This document shows positions 9,991 through 22,000 of a stretch of 64,000 bases of DNA, one piece after another. This DNA comes from Rhineura floridana (taxonomy: Eukaryota; Chordata; Lepidosauria; Squamata; Rhineuridae), in NCBI RefSeq assembly GCF_030035675.1, contig NC_084484.1, positions 187,800,934-187,864,933 on the forward strand. Reading direction: 5' to 3'. The stretch's first letter is position 1. Each line of letters starts with the position of its first letter. The notes under the pieces are model-generated. The model saw only the letters and a program-made list of their open reading frames with translations. It did not search any database and was not told the DNA's origin. The position numbers and the translations under genes were made by a program.

Positions 9991-12900
9991 TGGACCTTGT
10001 GTAACTCTATCGTGACCCAGGCTGACCTGGCGTGTATAACCGAGACTTGGGTGGGTGATATGGGAGGAGTTGCTCTTTCCCAGCTTTGCCCACCTGGGTA
10101 CATGGTTCAGCATTATGGTAGAGCCGAAGGTCGGGGAGGTGGGGTTGCCGTGGTCTATAGGAGTTCTTTCTCACTCTCCAAGCACCCTGTACAGGTGACG
10201 ACTGGTTTGGAGTGTCTCCACCTTGCTCTGGGCCAGAGAGACAGGTTGGGAATTTTGTTGGTGTACCGCCTGCCCTGCTGCTCAACAAATTCCCTAACTG
10301 AGCTGACAGAGGTAGTCTCGGAGATATTGTTGCAGTCCCCAACATTCATGCCGAGACTGCTTTATCTGGGGCGGCTCAGGACTTCATGGCGTCCATGACA
10401 ACCATGGGGCTGTCTCAGGTTGTTACTGGCCCGACGCATGTGTCGGGACATACCCTTGATTTGATCTTCGCCACTGGGCAGGGAGATGGTGATCTGGAGG
10501 TTGGGGATTTTTCATCTACCCCATTGTCATGGACAGATCACCGCTTGCTGAGGTTTAGGCTTACGGCGACCCTTTCCCTCTGCAAGGGTGGGGGACCTAT
10601 TAAATTGGTCCGCCCCTGGAGACTAATGGATCCTGAGGGTTTCCAAAGGGCTCTAGGGGATTTTCCGACTGAGAAGACTGGCGCTCCTGTTGAAGCCCTG
10701 GTTGAACTGTGGAATACGGAGATGACCCGGGCAGTTGACACGATCGCTCCCATGCACCCCCTCCTATGTAGAGCTCATACAGCCCCATGGTATACCCCGG
10801 AGCTGAGAGCGATGAAGCAAGAGAGGAGGAGGCTTGAGTGCAGATGGAGGCGCACTCCTGATGAATGCAATTATGCCTTGGTAAGTGCCTGCTCTAAGCG
10901 ATATACAGCAGCGTTGAGGGCAGCAAAAAAGAGTTATTTTGCTGTCAGTATTAAGGCATCACTCTCCCGCCCAGCGGAGCTTTTTAAAACTGTACGAGGG
11001 CTTTTACATCTTGGCCCTCGGGATACTATAGATTCATCTGTAGCCCGTTGTGATGAGTTCGCTGGACACTTCCAAACTAAGATCGCTTGCATTCGTCAGG
11101 ACTTAGACTCCAATATTATAGCAGTTGGATTCAATGAAGCATCCAGACCACGGTCTTGTCCTCATTTATTGGATGAGTTTCAGTTGGTGCAGCTTGAGGA
11201 TGTTGACAAGATCCTTGGACTGGTGCGGGCGACCACGTCTGTGCTGGATCCTTGCCCCTCTTGGCTGGTGAAAGCTGGCAGGAGCAGAACTGCCGGCTGG
11301 GCCAAGGAGGTAATCAATGCCTCTTTGCGAGAGGGTGTGGTCCCTGACTGCCTAAAAGCAGCGGTAGTGAGACCGCTCCTGAAGAAACCCTCCTTGGACC
11401 CAGATAACTTGAACAACTATAGACCTGTGGCGAATGTTCCGTTCCTGGGCAAGGTTCTGGAACAGGTGGTGGCCGGCCAGCTCCAGGGACTCTTGGATTA
11501 CACTGATTATCTTGATCCGTTTCAATCCGGTTTTAGGCCTGGGTTTGGTACCGAAACAGCCTTGGTCGCCCTGTATGATGACCTTTGTCGGGAGAGGGAC
11601 AGGGGGAGTGTGACCCTGTTGATTCTCCTTGATCTCTCAGCTGCTTTTGATACCATCGACCATGGTATCCTTCTGGGAAGGCTCACGGAGATGGGAGTTG
11701 GGGGTATTGCTTGGCAGTGGCTCCGCTCCTACTTGGTGGGTCATCAACAGAAGGTAGTGCTTGAGGAACACTGCTCGACACCCTGGACTCTCCATTGTGG
11801 AGTCCCACAGGGATCGGTACTGTCCCCCATGCTTTTCAACATCTATATGAAGCCGCTGGGTGCGGTCATCAGGAGTTTTGGAGTGCGTTGTCACCAGTAC
11901 GCTGATGACACGCAACTCTATTTCTCCTTTGCATCTTCCTCAGGTGAGGCTGTTAACGTACTAAACCGTTGCCTGGCCGCGATTATGGATTGGATGGGAG
12001 CTAACAGACTGAAACTTAATTCAGACAAGACCAAGACGCTGTTAGTGAGTGCCTTCTCTGCCCAGATGGTGGATGTTCACCCTGTTCTGGATGGGGTTAC
12101 ACTCCCCTTGAAAGAACAGGTTCGTAGCTTGGGAGTTCTTTTCGACCCTTCCCTGTCTCTTGAGGCTCAGGCAGCCTCAGTGGCACGGAATGCTTTCTAC
12201 CATCTCCGATTGGTAGCCCAGCTACGTCCCTATCTGGACAGTGACGACCTCGCCTCAGTCATTCATGCTCTGGTAACTTCTAGATTGGACTACTGCAATG
12301 CGCTCTACGTTGGGCTGCCCTTGAAGATAGTTCAGAAACTACAGTTAGTCCAGAATGCAGCGGCCAGATTGTTGACGCGGACCAGAAGGTCCGCTCATAT
12401 AACACCTGTTTTGGCCCGTCTGCACTGGCTTCCTATTTGTTTCCGGGCTAAATTCAAAGTGCTGGTTTTGACCTATAAAGCCTTACACGGCATGGGACCG
12501 CAATACCTGGTGGGGCGCCTCTCCCAATATGAAACTACCCGTACACTGCGCTCAACATCTAGGGCCCTCCTCCGAGTACCATCCCATCAAGAAGCTCGGA
12601 GGATGGTGACTAGAAATAGGGCCTTTTCGGTTGTGGCTTGTGATGTTCCTATATTAATGTATATATGGTAAGTGTTGTTGTTTTAGAAGATACATGGTAA
12701 GTGGAGTGAAAGAGGGGGAGTGAATGGGCAGTAGAATGCGAGATGATTGGCTGAGTGTTTAAAATGGCTGAATGTATAAAAGGAAGAGTGAGAGTGGAAT
12801 CTGGGGGGGAGAAGAGAAAGAGTGGGTTGCTTGGTGGGTTTGAGAGAGTGGTTTGCCAGGAGAGAGTGAAGAAGGAGGGGGGTGGAGTTTGGATTAGTAT

Positions 12901-13626
12901 TGAGTAAAACCATATGCTTATGTGCCTTAAGAAGAAATCTTGTTAATCTTGTTAGCTTTGTTATCTCTAATAAATACTTAATTTGGTTTACCAAAGGCCT
13001 GATCCTTGGCTGGAGTTTCACAGACCAGAAGGGAGGGTAAGGTAATGACCAAGGCTGAAGGGGAACTGCAACAAATGGTGGCAGCGGTGAAGAGAATAAC
13101 AATACCAGTATTCAGAGTCTCTGGGAATACTAGTATTGGGACGTTACTGGTGGTTGCCTAGCAGGGGGATCTGTTGAGATCTGTGCTAGAGCGGGGAGAG
13201 AAACCATAAGAGAGTGCGGTCCGGACTGGTGGACCGGACTGGTGGAGTCCCTGGTGGTGCCTAGAGACAGGCAGTAACCACGAGCAGGTAGGAACCTGAC
13301 AGGGAGAGCCAGGGAAGGACACATCACATGGCTCCCGAACTGTGGAATGGTCTTTCCGATGAGGTGCGCCTGGCGCCGACGCTGCTATCTTTTCGGCGCC
13401 AGGTGAAAACCTTTTTATACTCCCAGGCATTTTAAAGTGTATTTTTACAGTATTTTATTACTATGTTGTATTCAGGATGTTGTTTGGTTCTCGTATTGTT
13501 TGTGTGTTTTTGTTTTTTGAGTTATTATATTTATTGTATTTATATATTGTGCCTGCTTTTACCTTTTATGTACACCGCCCAGAGAGCCTTCGGGCTTAGG
13601 GCGGTATATAAATTAAATAAAATAAA
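9991..13626 (+). mobile_element. Long L2-clade LINE, split by a solo LTR
   Basis: Plus-strand LINE with apurinic-type endonuclease, reverse transcriptase and 3' tail. The endonuclease starts near 10,020 (DLACITETWVGDMGG) in one frame; a frameshift near 10,390 moves reading into a 761-codon open stretch (10,386-12,671). That stretch carries the late endonuclease (TDHRLLRFRL), the linker and RT motifs [58 protein letters not shown] and YADDTQLYFSF. An LTR (12,639-13,328) interrupts the C-terminus, which resumes at 13,329 and ends with ACACCGCCCAGAGAG and an AAATAAAAT tail. Apart from the frameshift and the insertion it is one of the most complete L2 copies here. Confidence 0.9.
12639..13328 (+). 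mobile_element. Solo LTR inside the L2 LINE
   Basis: A 690-bp LTR opening TGTGATGTTCC and closing GGACACATCACA, so its ends form a short TGTGATG/CATCACA inverted pair. It carries a TATA-like TATAAAAG (12,775-12,782) and AATAAA (12,969-12,974). It is flanked by the 5-bp target duplication TGGCT (12,634-12,638 and 13,329-13,333); removing LTR plus one TGGCT restores normal L2 wording. The same LTR family bounds the element at 26,602-28,237. The internal region was presumably lost by LTR recombination. Confidence 0.92.
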
Positions 13627-13649
13627 ATAAATAAAATAAAATTACTATA

Positions 13650-16560
13650 TTCCTCCCTCCTTAATTCACACCCCAGACATAGTCTTTCAGATAAAGAGCC
13701 CTCTGTTCTCTCACTGGATGACACTTTTCCTGAGGAGTTGTGTTCTCCTGTAGCTTTTTGGATATATGTCCATTGCTGGTGTCTTGGGAGTCATGACTGT
13801 CAGTGTTTGTGAACGGCCTTGGATTACCCATGTCAGAACCCTCAGTTACTCTCCTGGGCTCCGATTCCAATCTGAGCTCATTTCCCTCTGGTGGCTGCTG
13901 TTGTACTTCTGGTGTCTGTCTGTATGCAGATGTCATCTTGATGTTGCCTGACTACTTGGCCCTCATGCATCCCAACTTTAAATGACAAGGTCCTGTTTGT
14001 TCTTGAATCACGCCTGGGATCCCTGTAGGTTGGTGAGTACAGAAGCTTTTTGAATAGGCTGGATCCTGCCCTTCCAAGAATCTCTCTTTGGTGTGATAGT
14101 CATGCAGGTGTTTTTGACTCGTCTGGGTTTTTTGTGCTTCTCTCTTCATGTCAGGCTACAGTAAAACCAGTTGAGTTCTTATCCTCCTTCCCATTAGCAA
14201 TTGGGCAGGACTCATGCCTGTGGTGGTTTGTGATGTGGTCCTGTATTTCAAAAGGAAGCAAGCCAGTTTTATCTCTAGTCTTTCCATGATCTTAAAAGGC
14301 CCTCACAGCCCTTTCAGCAAGGCCATTTGAAGCTGAGTGGTAGGGTGATGTTTGAATGTGTTTAATTCCATTTTTACTGAAGAACTCTTTATATTCATGA
14401 CTTGTAAAATTTGGTGCATTATCAGTATCCACTACAATGAGCAAGCCATGTATGGCAAAAATCTGTCAAAGTTTGTTACAGGTTGCTTCTGAGGTTGTGG
14501 AGTTCATTGGGTGCACTTCCAACCATTCTGATCTATGAGAATCAAGAACATTTCCCCTAAATAGGGGCCTGCATAGTCTAGGTGCAAACAAAGCCAAGGC
14601 TGTCCTAGCCATTCCCATAGGTGCAAAAGGGCCTGTGTTGGAGTCTGTTGATGCAGCTGACATTGAGGCAGTGTTTAACCACCCTTTCCAGGTCTTCATC
14701 TAGGTGTGGCCGCCATACATCGCTATGAGCTAGAGATTTCATCCAGGAAATTCCAGAGTGCATCTCATGTAATTCCCTGAGAACCTTTTGTTGTCCTTGT
14801 GGGGGTACCACCACTCGCATGCCCCACAAGATGCAGCCATTCTGTACGTTCAGTTCCATATACCTTCTCCAGAAAGGATGAAACTCTCCTCTTTCTGTTT
14901 TGGCCATCCCTGGAAGGTATAATTCACCACTGTAGATAGTATAGGATCTTGTCGAATTCACATTCTGATCTGGTACGCCTTCACAGGAGTCTGCTCTAGA
15001 TGTTCCAACAACCCAATTACTTCCCCAGGGCACTCTTCAGAAGAGGCTGATTCTGGGAGAGGTAATATGCTGAGGGCATCAGCATTTCCATGTTGACTGC
15101 CTGCTTTGTGGAAAATCTTGTATTCATAAGCTGCAAGGGTTAATGCCCAATGTTGTGGTCTGGCTGCTGCCTTTATGGGTACTGCTTTATTTTCCTTAAA
15201 TAGTCCTACCAAGAGTTTGTGTTCTGCTTTGATGGTGAAAGGCTCCCCATACAGGTACTGAAGAAACAAATATGATCACTAGACTTTCCTTCTCCAGTTG
15301 AGAATAAGCCCGTTTCACTTTATTTAGTGTCCTGGAGACATAACCAATAGGCCTTTCTTCTGTTTTATGGGACAGAACAGCCCCTAGCCCATAGGATGAT
15401 ACATCATCGGACAGAATTAACTCTTTGTTTGAATCAAAGTGTACCAACAAATCTACAGATTTGAATTGCTTCTGAGACTCCTGGAAATCCTTTCTTTGTC
15501 TGTCTCCCCAGTGCCAGGAGGTTCCTTTTTGAAAGAGGTAGTGTTGTCTCCCAAATGGTTCCGTTGCCCAGTGTGCGGTACAGCCAAATGACCACACCCA
15601 GGTTGAAGGGTCCAACAAGCTTTATTTCGTTCTGGCCAGAAAGAGGTGCAAGGCGATAATTCGCAAAACAAGCACACCCCTTATGGGGGTGCTACACTTT
15701 TATACATTGCAATCAAAAATTCATGGCACATTCTAATTGGCCCCTTAGTGCCAACCTGTCACCTTTCCATTGGTCGATCTTCTGACTATGCCCACCCTCT
15801 CTTATGCACACGGCACATTAGTTTCTCCACCCATATCTGCATTCCAAGTTAGCCATTACAGCAGCAGCTTCCAAGCACGTATTTTACTGATAAGCTACAG
15901 AAGAAAGCATGTGACTTCTCTAGGTCTTGTAAAATTCCTTCTTTGTCTTTCTTAAAAACGCTGGCCCTGAGTCATCAGTAGTGTAACAGTTCTAACAGGG
16001 CTGAAAGGTTTGGATGGAATCGATGATAGTTGCCTCTTCCAGTCTTTGAAATACTCTCGTGAGTGTTGCGAGATGGCCTTGATCACTTTTGCCTGTGATA
16101 AGGATATCGTCAATCCTCACCACAACTCCTGGGATTTCCTTTAAGAGGTTTTCCATGGCCCTTTGCAATATGCCTGGTGCTGCTGCAATTCATCGGGCAA
16201 CCTGCTATGCTGGTACAACCTTTTGTGCATACTGATTGTGGTGAATTTCATGTAGTTCTCCTCAAGCTCAGTCTGCTGGTGAGCCTGGGGCATGTCCAAT
16301 TTGCTAAAATGTCGGCCTCCTCCAAGAACTGCCAGCAAGTCCTGTTTGTGGAATGGGGTAGTTGTCTAGTTTAGAAACTTGATTGATTGTGACCTTTATA
16401 GTCCCCTAAAGGGTGGAGTCTTAGGTCCAACCCATCATAACTGGAGACCATGTTCAACTCTATCATGAGCCATTACTAGTTATTCAAACCAGAAATGTGG
16501 GATTGTCCTGAATGTGGGCTCCAGATTTCAAAACGGCAGAGTGAAATCCACAGAGCTCTT
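13650..16560 (-). mobile_element. Second Ty3/Gypsy fossil
   Basis: Minus-strand Gypsy pol remnant of a type close to the one at 836-5,230. Recognisable parts are RT (FSKLDMPQAHQQTELEE, about 16,310), RNase H (LVHFDSNKELILSDDVSS and the HKAGSQHGNADALS region), the integrase zinc-binding region (about 14,700-14,800), core pieces and the pol end near 13,665. Gag and both LTRs are not seen. It is broken in several places and is cut by a younger ERV LTR at 15,545-15,977. The downstream L2 tail abuts it at 13,626-13,650. Confidence 0.82.
15545..15977 (-). mobile_element. Solo ERV-type LTR inside Gypsy
   Basis: A 433-bp LTR on the minus strand, opening TGATGACTCAGGG and closing GGGAGACA, with a TATA-like TATAAAAGTG and an AATAAAGC polyadenylation signal in normal U3-R-U5 order. 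The 7-bp word ACACTAC (minus strand) flanks both ends; some of the 7 bp may be chance, since retroviral duplications are usually 4-6 bp. No internal region remains. It is younger than the Gypsy copy it interrupts. Confidence 0.8.
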
Positions 16561-17015
16561 GTGTTACACAAAAACAAGTAAAGGCCAAACTAACCTGATG
16601 TTAATTGTGTGGATACAATTAACATACATGTCTTAAAAGATGCAAATAGCAACCACAGAGGGCCACTGAGGGAGAGTGGAACCCTTCCCACTTAATCCTG
16701 CCACCATAATCCTGGGAAGAAGGGCAGGATATGAATTTAATAAATAAAAATAAATAAAAAAATTTGCTGCAAGTCTGAAGCCTTAAGTGGTGCCGGTTGA
16801 CATTTTCCAGGTAATGTCAATAACAGTTTCGGGGCAAGAGGACTTTTATTGGGACCTTGGGAAGAGGAGAAAGGGTTAAATTCTCCTTCCCAGCCCCTGT
16901 GGTCATGATGCTGCTCAGGACCCCCACAATAGCTATTTATACCTTCAATAACATGCACATCAATTTGGCATATTTATTTATTTTATATCCTGCCCTTCCT
17001 CCCAGAAGGAGTGTT
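16561..17015. other. Gypsy edge and LINE tail scraps
   Basis: Holds two L2-type tail scraps, GAAGAAGGGCAGGATATGAA plus an AATAAAT run at about 16,715-16,760 (plus) and TATCCTGCCCTTCCTCCCAG at about 16,985-17,005 (minus). No gene seen. Confidence 0.45.
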
Positions 17016-18230
17016 GAGCCCAGGGGTGTTGGGGGTGTTGAGCCCAGCCTCTCTCCTGAGGATCAAGGAGGGGGAAGGCATGAGTTGCAGGCGCCTCAGC
17101 CATCAGCAGGCATGGACAATCCAGCTGTTGTTGAGTCTAGCCCAGACCTTGAGGAAGAGAGCGAGCTAGCCGTCCCACCAGTTCCCATGGATGGCCCTGC
17201 CTATCAGCTCTACACTGCAGTAGCAGTGTCAGGGGGGCTGGAAATTCCTGGGTCTTTGGCAGGGAAGGAAAGTCCTTAGCCAGCAGTCGGGTTGTAAATC
17301 TGCCAGGCCTATCTGAAGCGTACTTGCCGAGTCAGAAGTCCAGAAGCGAGGTCAGTGGAGGTCCGGGATCAATTGCCAAGGAGGTCAGTCAAAGAGATGC
17401 TGCAGGGAAACTAGGTCTACACAAAGCCACGCCTGACGTTGCAGTCAGCAACAGGCTGCAGCCAAGGTGTGCCTTATAAAGAGCAGGATGGACAGCAGGT
17501 GTGAGTCCTCAGCGTTTGGGCCTTAAGGAGACAGGCCTGCCTCTCTTCTGCCTGACCTTCTGCTGTCTACGTTCTGCAGGTGAGGGGGGAGTATCCTGTT
17601 CACTGTCTGTGTCTGGCTGCAGGGCCTCTGCTGTCCCTGGGGTGCTCTGCAGCTGAGGGGCAGAAGGAGCTGGATTCTCAGGAGGCTCCTCCGTGTCTCC
17701 TGCTGCTCCTGGGTCTGCTGCTGTTACTCCCGAGTCATCCTCATCTGAGGAGTCCTCTGACGGGGCCATGACACTGCCCCTCAATGGGACAGCCCTCAGC
17801 CATCAAGCACCTCCACGGAGCCGTTAGGGGAGAATTCCGAAAGAGCAGTAACTCCTCCTATGCCAAGCAGTATCCCAGAGATGCCTGACGCTTCCCAGCC
17901 CTCTGCTTCCCCGCCTGCAGATAAGGACCCTGTTCTGTTAGATGAGCCTGTGGAGGCTCGTCCCCCTTCACCGCGCTCACGACGTAGGGAGAAGCGGACA
18001 GGGCAGAGGGCGTGTGTGCGAAGGAGTGAGAGGTTACGCTCCAAGACCAAGAAAGTTGAGTCAACTTTCATCACACGTTGGAGCATGTCTAGAGGGGAGT
18101 TAGGGACTTGCAGTGAATTAGCATAGGGTCTTTTCTATGAGGCGCTCAGCCTTTGATGTATCCATTACGTTAATAGAGCAAGAGTTCCTTGCACCCTTGT
18201 CTCCGACTCATGATTTCTGCTCTGAACCGG
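17016..18230. repeat. Unclassified LTR-like interspersed repeat
   Basis: A 1.2-kb block holding two similar low-complexity coding-like stretches on opposite strands. The minus one (17,784-17,509) reads APSEDSSDEDDSG and later SPAERRQQKVRQKRGRP. The plus one (17,860-18,126) reads SPRSRRREKRTGQRACVRRS. Both combine a Pro/Ser/acidic part with an Arg/Lys-rich part. A TATA-like CTTATAAAGAG lies near 17,474. The facing related stretches suggest two copies of one repeat in opposite orientation. The LTR-element assignment is an inference; no pol is present. Confidence 0.35.
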
Positions 18231-18925
18231 ACAAGGAGCCTATTTTAATTCACATTTTCAATGACAAGCTCATTAATTGCATTTACATTAACATCACACA
18301 TGGCTTGGCTCAAACCAATGGAACGCTGAGCAGAGAGGCAGAAGTCTTGCTTCACTCAGAAAAAACTGTGCAAAATGTCCTGGAAAGGGCCTGTGTGTGC
18401 GTGCAAGGGGAGAAGGGCGTGCCCCAGATCCTGGCAGCTTCCAGCCTTGGGGCACTGGCTGTTTCCCCACTCCCAGCTGACTACTTCCCTGTTCATTGCA
18501 GGTGTGGCTGTGTGTTGCTTAGGAACTCAGGGCCAGCCGTATTTGGGATGGTTACTTTAAAAAAAAAAAGATCAAAGACGATATAATTTTGATTCTGATG
18601 GTTTGCAAACATATGTGGTTTATTTAGCAAATGTGGATTCCACCTTTACCCAGTTTATTTGGGAAAAGTGATCATTGTGTTCTGCTTTGGCCTTTGAAGG
18701 GGCTGCGCTGAGATTTCTGAACTGGCAACCAGCACTCCCCCTCCCCAGTGCAACAGGATGGGAGGGGGCCTTGCAAGGGTGCGGGCTCCCTCTTTCCTGC
18801 AATGGGGCGTGCCTCACCCTGGAAAGAAATCTGCAGTGTGCAGGCGCTTCCCCACATGACGCCAGCCATGGATGTGAGTCGCTCCTGCCCCCAATGCCAT
18901 TGCCCAACAGGCGGAGGCTGCCTGA
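18231..18925. other. Upstream flank of the stefin gene
   Basis: No coding sequence recognised; moderately GC-rich towards the gene. Proximal control elements of the stefin gene, if any, should lie in its last few hundred bases. Confidence 0.4.
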
Positions 18926-18935
18926 GCATAAAAGG
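18926..18935 (+). promoter_or_regulatory. TATA-like box of the stefin gene
   Basis: GCATAAAAGG lies 79-88 bp before the start codon, which would place transcription start near 18,960 and give a 5' leader of about 50-60 nt. A TATA-driven promoter is plausible for an epidermal or leukocyte stefin. Position and wording only; no transcript evidence. Confidence 0.5.
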
Positions 18936-19013
18936 GTGCAGGTTCCATCCTCCCACAGCCCTGCTGCTTCCAGGCTTGCATCTCCAGGAGACACAGCGCT
19001 ACCTGCAGCCACC

Positions 19014-22000
19014 ATGAGTCTTGGAGGATTATCCCCCACCAAACCGGCCACTCCTGAAGTTCAGGCAATCTCTAGCCAGGTGAGAAGCCCCCCACCAGCT
19101 CCCCACAGATGAGGAAAGGGCTCTCAGGCTGTGCCTCTTCTGGAGGTGTGTCTTGCATCCAGCCTGTTTATTCCGGGCTGTTGTGCCTACTTCATTGTAC
19201 AAAATGCTTGCCATTATTAATGATCACAGCCACACCGTCCATTTAAAGCTCGCTCAAAACACACGGCTTCCCCAAGGATCCTGGGAACTGTACTTTGTTA
19301 AGGCTGCTGGGTACTGTAGCTTTGTGGGGGGGGGGGAACTATAGTTCCCAGGATTCTTTGGGGGAAGCCATGACTGTTAAAGGGGTATCAGTGTGCTTTA
19401 AATGCATGGGGTAGATGTGACCATAGTGCGAGTCCTCTTTCCTAGGGATTCCCAAAAGTCATATTCAAAGGCAGCAAATGGAACGGGACTTCTTCCTCTG
19501 ATTCCCTTTTGCTGTCCAGGCCCTTTGAACGCCTTTTGGGACCTGGTGCCCCTCAGATGCTTTGCACTGCAACTCCCATCAGCCACAGCCATCATGGCTG
19601 AAATGCCTGCAGGGCTTCAGTTTGGCAGAAGCTGGCATCAAAACTCTCCCCTTGCCTGCCCAAAGAAGCTCCAGGGCCTCAGTTGGTGGTGGCACTGAGG
19701 TGCTTGCCACACCCTTCTCCTCCCACCCTTGAGGCCTGTGGAGCCGTCTGCAGCCTCTGTGATTGGAGGATTGGAGATGGGCAAACGTCATCCCACTCTT
19801 TAAAAAGGGTAAAAAAGAAGATCCGGGGAATTACAGGCTGGTCAGTCTGACTTCAATACCGGGAAAGATATTAGAACGGATAATAAAAGAGTCCATTGGC
19901 AACTATCTAGATGACAATGCTGTGATTAGTAGGAGCCAGCATGGGTTTGTCAAGAAAAAATCCTGTCAAACTAATCTCATCTCTTTTTTTGATCGGGTCA
20001 CTAGCTTAGTAGATGGTGGAAATGCTGTAGATGTCATCTATCTAGATTTCAGCAAAGCGTTTGACAAAATCCCCCACGACCTTTTGATTAGCAAACTGGT
20101 CAAATGCGGACTACATGGAAATACTGTCAGGTGGATTCACAACTGGTTGGAAAACCGTACTCAAAGAGTGGTCGTTGGTGGCTCTGCTTCGGACTGGAAG
20201 GAGGTTTCGAGTGGAGTGCCACAGGGTTCTGTCCTGGGGCCGATACTCTTCAACATTTTTATCAATGACTTAGATGATGGGGTGGAGGGAAGCCTTATGA
20301 AGTTTGCGGATGATACGAAACTGGGAGGGATAGCTAACACAATGGAAGACAGGAATAAAATCCAAAGGGACCTGGATAGACTAGAAAATTGGGCTGAAAT
20401 TAATAAAATGACATTCAATAAAGACAAATGCAGGATTCTGCATTTAGGCCACAAAAACAAAATGCACGGGTATAGGATGGGAAATACCTGGCTTAGCAGT
20501 AGTGCGTGTGAGAAGGACCTTGGAATTGTAGTGGATCGCAAGTTGAACATGACCCAGCAGTGGGATGCTGCGGCAAAAAAGGCAAATGCGGTTTTGGGCT
20601 GCATAAACAGAGCTATAGTTTCCAGGTCGAGGGAAGTAATAGTCCCACTATATTCTGCATTAGTCAGGCCTCATCTGGAATATTGCGTTCAGTTCTGGGC
20701 GCCTCATTTTAAGAAAGATATAGACAACTTAGAGCGGGTTCAGAAGAGGGTGACGAGGATGATAGCTGGTATGGAGAACAAGTCTTATGAGGAAAGGTTG
20801 AAGGAACTTGGCATGTTCAGTCTGGTGAAGAGAAGGCTGAGGGGTGACATGATTGCACTCTTTAAGTACCTGAAGGGCTGTCACATAGAGGAGGGTACAG
20901 ATTTGTTCTCTGCTGCCCCAGAGGGTAGGACTAGGTCTAATGGTTTTAAGTTGCAGGAGCGTAGATTCAGATTGGACATTAGAAGGAACTTCTTGACAGT
21001 AAGGGCAGTTCGGCAATGGAACCGACTGCCTAGGGAGGTGGTGGGATCCCCTTCGCTGGATGTCTTCAAGCAGAGGCTGGACAGCTATCTGCGGGAGATG
21101 CTCTAGCTGTGGATTTCCTGCTGTGAGCAGGGGGTTGGACTCGATGGCCTACAAGGCCCCTTCCAACTCTATGATTCTATGATTCTATGATCTTCACCCT
21201 GTTCTCCAGGTGAAGCAGCAGCTGGAAGACAGAGTGGGCGAGATATACACCATCTTCTGGGCTATCGCATATAGATCACAGGTGGTTGCTGGCACCAACT
21301 ACTTCATCAAGGTCAGTGGCTGCAACAGCAGGGGGGAATAGCCAGGCAGGAGGAAAACAAGTGGTGGTGCGGGAGGTGGCACAGATCCAGCCTCCTTCTG
21401 TCCTGCAAACTCTTCACAATCCATGCATGATCCATCTGCCTCCTTTAGGGTGCGCCCAGTTCTCCCTTACCTTAGTAACATCTGGCCACTTTGAGATATC
21501 CGTGGGAAGCCCAAGACCCCCCCCCCGGACTCTCACAGATCATGATGACCCTCTTGTTCTGCAGGAGGCCATTCTTCTTTCTTCTCTACGCACACTTGCG
21601 TGTTGTGTTGTGTCATTGGAAGGGCTAGATTTGCTGGAGAGCTGCCCTTGCACACCTTCTCGCTGCTTCCTGCGTGTCCTGTCCGGTGGGTGAACAGCAG
21701 CAATGGAGGGGGGGCGTTATTCCACTGTTCCGGTGGGGTGGGCCCTGATCCACCTTAGTGCAACAGTCCCAGGAGGAACTGGAGACACCGTCTCCAGGCA
21801 GAAGACGCCGCACCTGGGAAGGACTGCAAGAGGCCCTGAAGGCGGTCCCACTCTGCATCTCCTGGTGTGACTTCCCATTGGTGGAAGGGCCATCGTAGCT
21901 ATGGGACGGTGCACCTGCTGGGCGTGCAGGAGGCCCCAGGTTCAGTTCCCGGTGGCAGCATCTCCAGGAAGGGCTGGGGATGATCCCTGCTGGAACTGCG

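Noticed and set aside
10386-12671. A 761-codon open frame that could pass as a host gene
   Set aside because: It carries LINE endonuclease and L2-type reverse transcriptase motifs (YADDTQLYFSF) and is a transposon.
15646-15955. Short open frames at 15,646-15,955
   Set aside because: They lie inside an ERV LTR and are not coding.
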